Assembly: GCA_024235175.1 (NCBI GenBank) | Contig: JACKMX010000003.1 | Location: 372,001 to 436,000 of the forward strand | Reading direction: 5' to 3' | DNA: 64,000 nucleotides | Source: Chromatiaceae bacterium | GTDB taxonomy: Bacteria; Pseudomonadota; Gammaproteobacteria; Chromatiales; Chromatiaceae | Part shown: piece by piece, positions 36,219 through 45,303 of the stretch | Layout of the letters: each line of letters opens with the position of its first letter | Numbering within the stretch: position 1 is the first letter of the stretch | Notes under the pieces: generated by a model | Seen by the model: only the letters and a program-made list of their open reading frames with translations | Database searches by the model: none | Told to the model about the DNA's origin: nothing | Made by a program: the position numbers and the translations under genes

Positions 36219-37088
36219 ATGGAAAATAACAACAAAAAGAAAAGGGAAGTGTCCGTGTTCAAGCTCATTGTTCCAACTGCAATCATTTTATGTGTTGCCG
36301 CTCTATATACGTCTGCCTCCTATTCAATTAGTTCTCCAGGTTCCAATAGTGGACTACCCACCCACTCGAGTTCGATACTCGCACCCGACGCTTTTGAAGA
36401 GCTTAGGAATCCAATATTCAAATGTAAAAATATTCCGGATAAGTTTTTATGGGGGAGCTCAGACATCCAAGCGGGCAATTCTTCTTCTGGAGGTGGAAGA
36501 GGTTTGTCTTCTTATGAATGGCAACCCGCACCGCAGAACATAAAAGCGAAAATCGATTACCAGGTGCCATTAGATAGCACATGCGATCTTGATAAAAGCA
36601 GAATGCGAATCGATGTGAGTTTACTCCCTTGGTACACCAATATCCGTCTCGTTCGCGTTCAAAGCGATGAAAGAAACCCGCATAGTTTTTCCATCTACTA
36701 TCTGGTAGATGAGCATGAGAGGTTTTATTGGTTAAATGGTACTTCCCCTCCAATCCATGATGTTAACAACAACTACCCGCTTACATTGACGAGCAAAAAC
36801 GTTTTGGAATATACGTGGTTCTTTTGCTTTTTTATTCGAGGGGAAGATGGCCCATTCCTGCTGGCAGAAAGCCCGGAAGATGCATTTATCCCTAAAAGCG
36901 TCGATGCAACAACAAACGCACTATTAGAAAAGCACCTAAAACCGTCAACAATAACCAGCCGAAATGCCGACGAATCATTTCGGGTTAATGCGACCATATT
37001 TTATAGCAATGCGATTTTTAACGTGGATTTGCTGGTAAGACCAAGTGGCCATGGTGGAGATGAAAGAAGATGTACCGCTCACGTATAA
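36219..37088 (+). CDS. Membrane-anchored hypothetical protein, probably frameshifted near its end
   Basis: The ATG at 36219 (MENNNKKKREVSVFKLIV) is used, giving 289 residues. A single N-terminal hydrophobic segment (about residues 12-36) anchors or exports the protein; the rest is polar with no family I recognise. The final residues (PSGHGGDERRCTAHV) look unlike protein. Another frame, open from 37039, reads VEMKEDVPLTYNLPIKVNAP and stops at 37125. A one-base indel at about 37036-37045 would restore a longer, natural-looking C-terminus. Either the gene is damaged or the base calls are wrong there. It is the first gene of the island between dgt and rapA. Confidence 0.55.
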   Translation: MENNNKKKREVSVFKLIVPTAIILCVAALYTSASYSISSPGSNSGLPTHSSSILAPDAFEELRNPIFKCKNIPDKFLWGSSDIQAGNSSSGGGRGLSSYEWQPAPQNIKAKIDYQVPLDSTCDLDKSRMRIDVSLLPWYTNIRLVRVQSDERNPHSFSIYYLVDEHERFYWLNGTSPPIHDVNNNYPLTLTSKNVLEYTWFFCFFIRGEDGPFLLAESPEDAFIPKSVDATTNALLEKHLKPSTITSRNADESFRVNATIFYSNAIFNVDLLVRPSGHGGDERRCTAHV

Positions 37089-37125
37089 CTTGCCAATCAA
37101 AGTCAATGCACCGGTAACCTGGTGA

Positions 37126-37395
37126 ACCATGGGACTGACTACTCATGTTCGTGGTACCAGTGCAAACCGTCGCATACTCAATAAGTTACAGAGTGTTTAA
37201 CAGGCTTTAGAGCACGTAGATCAATAGAATTGAACTGTAGCACAGGAAGCGAATCTTGGATCGCTTTCATTGGCGGATTGTTTAAGGTGGTGGGGTTAGC
37301 ATAAGGTACTTAATACTCAAAAATCGTCAATAAGCGAACGGCTGCAACTCTACACATTGAGATCAGCCGGTGGCCGTGAGCCAGGGAGATGAAAA
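37126..37395. other. Intergenic region before the SEL1-repeat gene
   Basis: These 270 bases contain no supported gene; the ribosome binding site GGGAG of the next gene lies at its end. No terminator or clear promoter was seen. Confidence 0.35.
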
Positions 37396-40308
37396 TTGAA
37401 AATGTGTATATCAAAAAACTTTATTATATCGATTGCATTCCTATTCTTCAGTGCTCCAACGTTAGTTCTTGGTAATAATTACAGTCAGAAGTGCAATGAA
37501 TTGGCAGGCAGTCCTTGGGAGCCTGGCAACGAGGGGCATGGGTTGGAAGAGATTCGGAAAACTGAAAATATTGAAGCGGCGATAGCTGCTTGTCGCGATG
37601 CTATAAAACTACAACAGAATTCACCCACTATAAACTTCAGACTTGGGCGCGCCCTGTATCAGGCTAAGAGATTCACTGAAGCCATTCCGTTTATGGAGCT
37701 GTCGGCAAAGTCGGGGTATGCACCGGGGCAATTCCTTCTTGGCTTGGCGATATTGGAAGGGCAGGGCGTGACTAAGGACGCTGCGAAAGCTGTCAACTGG
37801 TTTCGTAGAGCGGCAAAGCAAGGATATGCACCAGCTCAAACCGGGCTCGGCGTAATGTATCAGAACGGAAGCGGCGTCGAGCAAGACGTGTCCGAGGCAC
37901 TGAATTGGTACCGCAAAGCCGCTGAGCAGGGTTATGCATGGGCCCAAACCAATGTCGGCTGGATGTATCAAACTGGAGTCGGTGTTGGGCAGGACCTGTC
38001 GGAAGCAATGGATTGGTACTGTAAGGCGGCTGAGCAGGATTATGTCAACGCCCAGTACAATCTCGGAGTAATGTACGACAACGGCCAAGGTGTTTCACAA
38101 GACTATGCAGAGGCGGCGGGCTGGTATAGAAAAGCAGCCGAGCAGGGTAACGCCGACGCCCAGAGCAATCTCGGAATGATGTACGAAAGAGGTCTGGGTG
38201 TTCCGAAGAATATTGCAGAGGCGGAACGCTGGTATCGTAAAGCCGATGAACAAGGACATCTACCTGCCGGTAAAGCACTAAAAGCATTGACTGAAAGCAA
38301 AATGTCACTCGAAGAGTATCTGGAAATAATGGAAGTTACTGGAGAAGTAATGGAAGAGCTAGAGCAAAAAGGAGAAGCGCTTGAGAAAGAATTGGATTCT
38401 TTAGAAAAAGAGGGACTGGCAATTAAAGCAAGGATTGAAACATCTGAAGCAAGCATTGAGGCATATGAAGCCTCAATTGGTGCATATGATGCATTGATAC
38501 GTGGTGACGCATACTACCTTGGTGAAGGTGTTCAACAAAACTATACGGAAGCGATGCGTTGGTATCGCAAGGCTGCGGAGCAGGGCAATGCCGATGCCAA
38601 GTACCGTCTCGGAGTAATGTACCACGATGGAAAAGGCGTCTCACAAGACAATGCAGAGGCAGCGGGTTGGTTTAGAAAAGCAGCCGAGCAGGGAAATGCC
38701 ATCACCCAAAACAATCTTGGATTAATGTACCGCAGCGGCCTGGGTGTTTCACAAGATCATGCAGAGGCGGTGGGTTGGTTTAGAAAAGCAGCCGAGCAGG
38801 GTAATGCCAGCGCCCAATACAATCTCGGATTAATGTACGACAACGGCCGGGGTGTTTCAGAAGATGATGCAGAGGCGGCGGGTTGGTTTAGAAAAGCAGC
38901 CGAGCAGGGTAACGCCAGCGCCCAATACAATCTCGGATTTATGTACGACAACGGCCTGGGTGTTTCACAAGACGATGCAGAGGCGGCGGGATGGTATCGC
39001 AAGGCTGCTGAGCAGGGTGTTGCCAGCGCCCAACACAATCTCAGATTAATGTACCACAACGGCCGGGGTGTTTCACAAGACGATGCAGAGGCGGCGGGTT
39101 GGTTTAGAAAAGCAGCCGAGCAGGGCAATTCCGGCGCCCAATACAATCTCGGATTAATGTACAGCAATGGCCAGGGTGTTTCACAAGACTATACTGAGGC
39201 GGCGGGCTGGTTTCGCAAGGCTGCGGAGCAGGGTTATGTCAAAGCCCAGTACAATCTCGGAGTAATGTACGACAACGGCCAGGGTGTTTCACATGACGAT
39301 ATTAAAGCGGCGGGTTGGTATCGCGAGGCTGCGGAGCAGGGCAATGCCAATGCCCAGTACCGTCTTGGAGAAATGTACTACGACGGAGAAGGCGTTTCAC
39401 AAGTCTATGCTGAAGCGGTGCATTGGTTTCGCAAGGCTGCGGAACAGGGTGATGCGGATTCGCAGTACAGTCTTGGAATAATGTACTACCGCGGCGAAGG
39501 CGTTTCACAGAACTATGCTGAAGCGATGCGCTGGTTCCACAAGGCAGCAGATCAGGGGCATGCTGTCTCATTGTATAACCTGGGAATGATGTATCGTCAG
39601 GGCAAAGGAACTACTCAAGACAGGGAAAAAGGAATGGGGTTGATACGCAAAGCCGCAGAAGCAGGAGATGAGGAGGCTAAAAAGCTACTGGCAAGGTTGA
39701 AGAAAGATAGGAAAAGCAGTCAATCCAAGCAAGCCGATATTGGTGTGCCGGACGAGTATAAACCGGTCATGTCGGATCTCAATGCTGGCAGACCTTTCCA
39801 ACTCAACAGTACCAATCTGCCCTTCATGGCCGGCATCGCATCGGCATTAATGAAAAGGTGCAACGTACCGGAGAGTGTAGCCGATCGATTAGAGTTGGGT
39901 GCTTTTGTGAAGTCAGGAATCGACATGGCCACTACCGGCACCGACTACAGCAATCCCAATCTGAGTGAGGCGTGGAACAGCCAGATTTCGGTAAATAGAA
40001 AGGTAGCAGCCGGTATTCTGGCTGGGCAGTCGATGGATTGCGCGGTCGCTGGAAACATCACTCAAGAAATACTTAAATCTGTTCGTTCCAGTGAAAAAGG
40101 GAAGGATGGTGGGGTGGGGCCATTCATTGAATCCTGTACCCCCGTCCATTCCAGCGTGAAATGCGAATGTCTGGCAAAGCTGGGGCGTGCGGCTTATCCC
40201 GATATCCACCAGAGAACTTATAGTAGAAATCTGGTTGCCGGAATTATCCAGCGAAATCCCCTGGTTGGGCTGCAAATCGCCATGGCCTGTCAAATTATCA
40301 ATTATTAA
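37396..40308 (+). CDS. Exported SEL1-repeat (TPR-like) protein
   Basis: The product is 970 residues. A TTG at 37396 has GGGAG seven bases upstream; the ATG at 37402 is the alternative. A signal peptide (SKNFIISIAFLFFSAPTLVL) is followed by about 16 SEL1 repeats of 36 residues, of the form AQYNLGLMYDNG-GVSQDDAEAAGWFRKAAEQGN. The array is split near residues 290-375 by a coiled coil (EELEQKGEALEKELDSLEKE). Repeats after the split are nearly identical in DNA, indicating recent expansion. The last 200 residues are a separate domain with several cysteines (SSVKCECLAKLGRAAYP). SEL1 proteins form solenoids that bind other proteins; the partner is unknown. The large WD40 gene follows after 141 bases. 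Confidence 0.88.
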   Translation: MKMCISKNFIISIAFLFFSAPTLVLGNNYSQKCNELAGSPWEPGNEGHGLEEIRKTENIEAAIAACRDAIKLQQNSPTINFRLGRALYQAKRFTEAIPFMELSAKSGYAPGQFLLGLAILEGQGVTKDAAKAVNWFRRAAKQGYAPAQTGLGVMYQNGSGVEQDVSEALNWYRKAAEQGYAWAQTNVGWMYQTGVGVGQDLSEAMDWYCKAAEQDYVNAQYNLGVMYDNGQGVSQDYAEAAGWYRKAAEQGNADAQSNLGMMYERGLGVPKNIAEAERWYRKADEQGHLPAGKALKALTESKMSLEEYLEIMEVTGEVMEELEQKGEALEKELDSLEKEGLAIKARIETSEASIEAYEASIGAYDALIRGDAYYLGEGVQQNYTEAMRWYRKAAEQGNADAKYRLGVMYHDGKGVSQDNAEAAGWFRKAAEQGNAITQNNLGLMYRSGLGVSQDHAEAVGWFRKAAEQGNASAQYNLGLMYDNGRGVSEDDAEAAGWFRKAAEQGNASAQYNLGFMYDNGLGVSQDDAEAAGWYRKAAEQGVASAQHNLRLMYHNGRGVSQDDAEAAGWFRKAAEQGNSGAQYNLGLMYSNGQGVSQDYTEAAGWFRKAAEQGYVKAQYNLGVMYDNGQGVSHDDIKAAGWYREAAEQGNANAQYRLGEMYYDGEGVSQVYAEAVHWFRKAAEQGDADSQYSLGIMYYRGEGVSQNYAEAMRWFHKAADQGHAVSLYNLGMMYRQGKGTTQDREKGMGLIRKAAEAGDEEAKKLLARLKKDRKSSQSKQADIGVPDEYKPVMSDLNAGRPFQLNSTNLPFMAGIASALMKRCNVPESVADRLELGAFVKSGIDMATTGTDYSNPNLSEAWNSQISVNRKVAAGILAGQSMDCAVAGNITQEILKSVRSSEKGKDGGVGPFIESCTPVHSSVKCECLAKLGRAAYPDIHQRTYSRNLVAGIIQRNPLVGLQIAMACQIINY
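38600..39570 (+). repeat. Tandem 108-base repeat array inside the SEL1 gene
   Basis: About nine in-frame units of 108 bases carry the recurring words GCAGCCGAGCAGGG and GGTGTTTCACAAGAC. Units between 38640 and 39180 are the most alike, as expected of recent duplication or gene conversion. Confidence 0.75.
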
Positions 40309-40449
40309 AATGGCATGGAAATGCTGTTACCATCGCAGTGAATTTCCGGTGAATTGAGTGGTTTGGTTATAAACTTCGTTTGACCTGAGGTGCTTGGGAT
40401 TGTCGCGCGCTTGGGTCGTATGGAAAAAGAAAAATAGCGGAGAAAGGAA

Positions 40450-43400
40450 ATGTTATTCCGAAATATTCCTGTTGCGGCTGCACTCTCGTTTTCTATCGTT
40501 TCAACAGTTTCAATTGCTCGCACAGAGGGGTTTGAACAACAGTACGATGCTGTAAATCCCGGAACCGGGGGCTATCTGAGGGTGGCCGGTTTTTTCGAAG
40601 GTTTGGGGAAATCCTTGGATGATGCGACAAGGAGAGTGGATGAATACATACAGGGAAATGTACCCCGGGAGAACCGGCAAAGAACAGAGAGCAGCAAGAG
40701 CACTCCATTGCCTTCACCGCCATCGACTGAGTATTCATCAACCTTATCAAGAAGAGACCATCAGGAGATTCAGCAGCGCCTGGCCGACCAAGGATACAGT
40801 CCGGGCCCGATAGATGGTCAGCCGGGTAGCAGGACAAGAGCGGCGATAAGGCAATATCAAATAGACAACGGACTCCAGGTTGATGGAAGGCCATCTGTTT
40901 ACCTGTTGGAACAATTGAGAAAAGCAACAGGTCGGTTAGCTTCCACAGAAAACCACAGCAGGGTTACCGACAGACGGGAATCGGTTCAAAAAAATCAGGA
41001 TACCAAGGACCAACAGGAACCAGATTTCGTACTTCGCAGAAAGAGCACTAGAGTCGGCATCCCTCAGTCTTCCACGGTTCCGAACAAGGCAAAAACAGCC
41101 GAAGACGTGGGACCATCCAAGATGGCGGTAAATTCACTCGGCCTGCCGATGATAGGAGATTACGTTGTAAATCTATTATATCCGCTGCAAGGAGAATACA
41201 CATCAGCTGTATTTAAACAACATGATGTCAAAATATTTGACAAACTATGGCGACGATTATTGGATCAGCTTATTTTAAGTGAGCGCCCAGGGTTTATCGA
41301 TAATGAAGGCACTGCAGATTATTTTTTACTAGAACATTTTTCGCAAGATGAATATAGGGAGTTCTTTGCGGCGATCAGCCCATCCGTTGCAAAGGAACAC
41401 CGTTACTATTTCAACATGTTAGATAATTTCGAAAAACAAGAGGCGAAAAGGCGGTTTGCGGAAATCTATGCCAATCGTTTGGCAACCACGAGCCCGGCAT
41501 TCCCATTGCCACTGGTCTCCATATCAAAAGTCGAAATTGGTCAATACGATTTTGATACAAAAAGATTTCCGATCACCTATTCGCGTCAGGACGGTGGTTT
41601 TTTCGGTATCCCGAAAAACGGCGCGCAAGCAGTAGCAGATGCAGGGCTGGATAAGCTGCCACAGTACATTCAGATTGCACCAGACAATGCAAAGGATTTC
41701 TGGAATTCACTTGAAAAACATGGGTTTCGAGACAGGGTAGCCTACCTCGCTGTTTTCGGTAAGTTGACCGGCCTAACAACAAAATTGAATCAACCACCAA
41801 AAGGTGATTACGACCCGAATAGCATTAGATCCTTTTCCAAATTAAGCCCGCAGTTTACCTCACAAATTGACCGTATGGCACTCTATTCAAAAATATCTCT
41901 GGAACGGGATATGAAACTCGATGGACTCATTGAAGAGTATAATTACAAAGATTTCATGCGGAAATTCGATCCTGTTGCGCATCAGGCCGAATTGGATCGA
42001 GCCGAACATGACAAAGTGCATGCAATACCAATCGAAAGCGATGCATCACTTGCACCAATCGTTGACGATTATGTGCCAAATGTTGCTTTCGTCGATGGGT
42101 ACGTCAAGACGGGAGGTATCTACCGGAGTGCCAGTGAGTTTAAGCGAGATGAACTTCTTGTCACTGAGCGTAACAAGATCCATGCGATACGCCCCAGTGC
42201 TGAGACATTCTGGCTCGGTGGGAAAGTTGCACTTGGAAGGTACCTGATGGATGAAGGCCAATTTGAGGTCGAAAAACTGGAGCTCAGCGCTGCACGTAAC
42301 AACATCGATACCTATATCGGTGAAATTAAACTAACCATAGAGAACCTAGGTGCTTTCTCACGGCTGAAAGCCCAAGCGGAACAGGCCGAGCGCGCCACTG
42401 CACTGGTCAGTGATCGTAAATATGAGATTCGCGCGCGTGTTCGGCCGATTGCGGGAGACTTCAAGTTGCAGTATGGCGAAAGGCCAGAGGGCCGCCTTGG
42501 AGTGGACATAGAGGAACTCTATGTTCTGGCTAGTGGGTACGAGAATGGTGAGCGCAGTGCATTCATTCTGCTCCACTATCTTTCTGATACGGCTATGGCG
42601 GCTGAACCTGGGGTGATTGAGGATAATTTACCGGCATGGACGGACCGTCCCGTGCTCAACCCGGACATCGTCGAACTAATGGCTGTGCGTGCCACTCCCG
42701 GCCCGCTTTCTGAACCGATGCTGCGCCAGCTTTTTGCCGATCGTTGGATGTTTGAACAACAGATCGGAACTTCCGTGCCGGAACACTTTTTCAAAGGCAA
42801 CGTTAAACCCACCAATCTCACATTCGAACGTCAACGCAGCGATTTTGAGAAATGGCTGCGCAAGCGTGCGGATAGCCTGCCTGAGCTTTTCACCATTCAT
42901 TGGCGCGGGCGCTGGGTAGTCGAAGAACGGCGTTGCCACCATGTCCATCTGGTGCAGCAGCATGAGCCCTCTCTTAACGGGTACATGAGCGGAAAACAGG
43001 GTTATCTTAGCTGGAAGAAGAGTTTTAATGATGCGCTGGAGGCGGGAACCGTTAGGGGACCATCACGTGAAGCACCTGTATTACTGGATCCATCCAATCC
43101 GCCTTCAACGAAGTATCCGGAGGCATGCGATCCGCAAGGTCGTGACAGCCTGGTTGAAGAACTAAGGATAGATTCTCAGGCAGATTTCAGCAGTGTTCTG
43201 ATTATTGACCAGTTGCCTGTATTTAGAGAGTTAGGGCGCGTACCGAGCGAAAAGCTTGCCGCTACTGTTGATATAGCTATCGACCGCGTAGAGACTGTAC
43301 CAAACAGCGGTAATATCCCCCATGTTCGTATCTTCGCCAATTTTCAGGAGATCTGGTTCCTTAACAAATTGAACACCGATATCGGTGAAATGGTAGACGC

Positions 43401-44448
43401 AAGCCCGCAGAATCTAGTGGCCCATTTCGATACCACTGTTTTTCAGTTATCCGAAGCCCCGATTGCTTCCGGAGTATCGCAGGCTGAGGTCGTGACGCCC
43501 TCGATGAGCGGCTCGATTGACGATCTGATCCTGCAAGGCACAAAGCAGCAAGCGGCGCTGACGCCTGAAATAATCACTGAGCCGAATAAAACATTTGGTC
43601 CCGATGGCCAAATTTGGTCATTTGCTGTGTCGGACAGCGGACGCCTGGCGCTGCTTGGGCTTGAAAACGAACTCTCCCTTTGGAATATAGAAACCGGAGA
43701 ACGCGTTCGCACGTTGATCGATTATGGAGGCTTTGTCAGACATATCAGTTGGTCTCCCGATGCAAGATTCGCTTTGTCTGGGCACGACGACGGCAATATC
43801 AGACTTTGGGATCTGGTTGAAGGAAGGGCAGTGAGGGGTTATCCCTTGGACGACTCCGGCAGTCTGAGTTTCCTACCGGACGGAAAGAGGTTCATAACCT
43901 ACCGTAATGCACATTTGGAGGTGTACGATGTCCAGTCCGGTAAACTGCTAAGGCGCTTTGATGGTGGCTCAAGAAGATCGACTATAGCCTTCAATTCAGA
44001 TGCCAGTATGGTTGCCAGCGGTGACGGCTTTTCTGGCGTGAAAATCTGGGACCTTAATTCAGGTGAATTGATTCGCCAGTTTTCCGGTCATTCGGGCAGT
44101 GTATCCAGTGTCGCATTTTCACCCGATAATACACAGATCGTTTCAGGCAGCGGTGATAGTACATTGAGACTCTGGGATGTTGCATTGGGGCGTGAGGTCA
44201 GAAAGTTTGAGGGTCATTCCCAGGGTGTCGTAGGTGTTGCCTATACTTCCGACGGGCGTTACGTGCTATCCGCCAGCGACGACAGCAGTATAAGGGTTTG
44301 GAGTCCTGCTACTGGTCAGTTGCTGCGCACTTATATTCATGAAAAAAATATGAGAATTCGTGGTCCGTGGCTCTCTGCGGACAACCGTCAGTTTTTCTCA
44401 ACACATTATGAGGTCAAAGTCTGGAACCTGGATGATATAGAGCAGTGA
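40450..44448 (+). CDS. Large exported protein with peptidoglycan-binding and WD40 propeller domains
   Basis: The product is 1332 residues from an ATG preceded by GGAG at seven bases. A signal peptide (PVAAALSFSIVSTVSIA) is followed by a peptidoglycan-binding type 1 domain at about residues 98-160 (QQRLADQGYSPGPIDGQPGS, then TRAAIRQYQIDNGLQ). A region of about 850 residues (200-1050) has no family I recognise. Residues about 1060-1330 form seven WD40-like blades, for example SVSSVAFSPDNTQIVSGSGD and LRLWDVALGREVRKFEGHS. The layout suggests a periplasmic protein fixed to the cell wall that displays a beta-propeller for protein contacts. It follows the SEL1 gene in the same direction and may be co-transcribed. 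Confidence 0.82.
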   Translation: MLFRNIPVAAALSFSIVSTVSIARTEGFEQQYDAVNPGTGGYLRVAGFFEGLGKSLDDATRRVDEYIQGNVPRENRQRTESSKSTPLPSPPSTEYSSTLSRRDHQEIQQRLADQGYSPGPIDGQPGSRTRAAIRQYQIDNGLQVDGRPSVYLLEQLRKATGRLASTENHSRVTDRRESVQKNQDTKDQQEPDFVLRRKSTRVGIPQSSTVPNKAKTAEDVGPSKMAVNSLGLPMIGDYVVNLLYPLQGEYTSAVFKQHDVKIFDKLWRRLLDQLILSERPGFIDNEGTADYFLLEHFSQDEYREFFAAISPSVAKEHRYYFNMLDNFEKQEAKRRFAEIYANRLATTSPAFPLPLVSISKVEIGQYDFDTKRFPITYSRQDGGFFGIPKNGAQAVADAGLDKLPQYIQIAPDNAKDFWNSLEKHGFRDRVAYLAVFGKLTGLTTKLNQPPKGDYDPNSIRSFSKLSPQFTSQIDRMALYSKISLERDMKLDGLIEEYNYKDFMRKFDPVAHQAELDRAEHDKVHAIPIESDASLAPIVDDYVPNVAFVDGYVKTGGIYRSASEFKRDELLVTERNKIHAIRPSAETFWLGGKVALGRYLMDEGQFEVEKLELSAARNNIDTYIGEIKLTIENLGAFSRLKAQAEQAERATALVSDRKYEIRARVRPIAGDFKLQYGERPEGRLGVDIEELYVLASGYENGERSAFILLHYLSDTAMAAEPGVIEDNLPAWTDRPVLNPDIVELMAVRATPGPLSEPMLRQLFADRWMFEQQIGTSVPEHFFKGNVKPTNLTFERQRSDFEKWLRKRADSLPELFTIHWRGRWVVEERRCHHVHLVQQHEPSLNGYMSGKQGYLSWKKSFNDALEAGTVRGPSREAPVLLDPSNPPSTKYPEACDPQGRDSLVEELRIDSQADFSSVLIIDQLPVFRELGRVPSEKLAATVDIAIDRVETVPNSGNIPHVRIFANFQEIWFLNKLNTDIGEMVDASPQNLVAHFDTTVFQLSEAPIASGVSQAEVVTPSMSGSIDDLILQGTKQQAALTPEIITEPNKTFGPDGQIWSFAVSDSGRLALLGLENELSLWNIETGERVRTLIDYGGFVRHISWSPDARFALSGHDDGNIRLWDLVEGRAVRGYPLDDSGSLSFLPDGKRFITYRNAHLEVYDVQSGKLLRRFDGGSRRSTIAFNSDASMVASGDGFSGVKIWDLNSGELIRQFSGHSGSVSSVAFSPDNTQIVSGSGDSTLRLWDVALGREVRKFEGHSQGVVGVAYTSDGRYVLSASDDSSIRVWSPATGQLLRTYIHEKNMRIRGPWLSADNRQFFSTHYEVKVWNLDDIEQ

Positions 44449-44483
44449 CACCGGTGCAGCCGTGCCCCACCTTCATCAGATTT

Positions 44484-44522
44484 CTCTCATGAATCGTTTC
44501 TCCATGAAGCGATTCTTGAGAG
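44484..44522. terminator. Hairpin between convergent genes
   Basis: CTCTCATGAATCG (44484-44496) pairs with CGATTCTTGAGAG (44510-44522) with one mismatch and a 13-base loop. There is no T-run, so a bidirectional or weak terminator is only possible. Confidence 0.4.
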
Positions 44523-44578
44523 GAATCTCTGTTCCACTTTCCTTACGTCTCACAATCGGCTAATTTTTCGAGGTGCCC

Positions 44579-45220
44579 TTAATTTATTCGCAATACTATT
44601 GCATCGTTACCTGCAAAAAACTCCATGTGAAGGTCATAGAGCTCTTTATGATAATCATCTCTGCAATATTGTAATGTTTCCAATGATCGATTTCTTCTGC
44701 TAAAAGCCTCTCCATCTTTGTACGTGCAAAAACTCGTACTTACAATGGATGCTGATTTATTGGAACTAGAAAACTCTCCACTGCTGAATTTTCGATACGT
44801 TGTTTTTTCAAAAAAACCCAAGAATCCTCCACTCTTATAAGAAACGCTTATATATATTTCACCCGCACTATTGAAATTATCCCAAATAGATTTACATTTT
44901 CCTGATGGAACACCAAAATAGCCATCGGCATCCCAATTAGCTTTTCCGACGGTGTTACTTTGTAGAAGAGAACCTAAAATTCCAGCAGCAACAGAAAAAC
45001 CAGTCCTGTGGACCAAAGCGATCTGATAGTCTTTCTTGCTTTCATTACATATCGAAAACCCGGATGATCTGATTCTATTTGCAGAACTGGATGTATTGGA
45101 CTTCGGATGCGCTAATCCCATGAATTCCAATGCATCCCACACGTCGCCTGCGTCACCTTTTGCTATCGACATACCGAAAAGACTCGTATACAAAACAAGG
45201 CATATTTTTAGTATTTTCAT
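44579..45220 (-). CDS. Exported DUF1036-like protein
   Basis: The product is 213 residues with a signal peptide (MKILKICLVLYTSLFGMSIA, cleavage near residue 20). The central part reads FSICNESKKDYQIALVHRTG, then ANWDADGYFGVPSGKCKSIW and IYISVSYKSGG. The spacing of a CN pair, a G-Y/W-x-x-V/I-P-x-G-x-C step and a YVS-type strand resembles DUF1036 proteins. These are small secreted proteins of unknown function. It is convergent with the WD40 gene and its upstream side is bordered by an IS3-family element 55 bases away, so its promoter could have been affected. The family assignment is by eye. Confidence 0.6.
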   Translation of the reverse strand: MKILKICLVLYTSLFGMSIAKGDAGDVWDALEFMGLAHPKSNTSSSANRIRSSGFSICNESKKDYQIALVHRTGFSVAAGILGSLLQSNTVGKANWDADGYFGVPSGKCKSIWDNFNSAGEIYISVSYKSGGFLGFFEKTTYRKFSSGEFSSSNKSASIVSTSFCTYKDGEAFSRRNRSLETLQYCRDDYHKELYDLHMEFFAGNDAIVLRIN

Positions 45221-45303
45221 AACTAATCACTCTACATTACAGATCCAATATTGGGGTAGCCAACGGCCGGTAGGTGTCAAGTAAATTGTCGCATCAAAGT
45301 AGT

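Noticed and set aside
37800..39570. CRISPR-like regular repeats
   Set aside because: The 108-base periodicity is in frame and encodes SEL1 repeats; no spacers.
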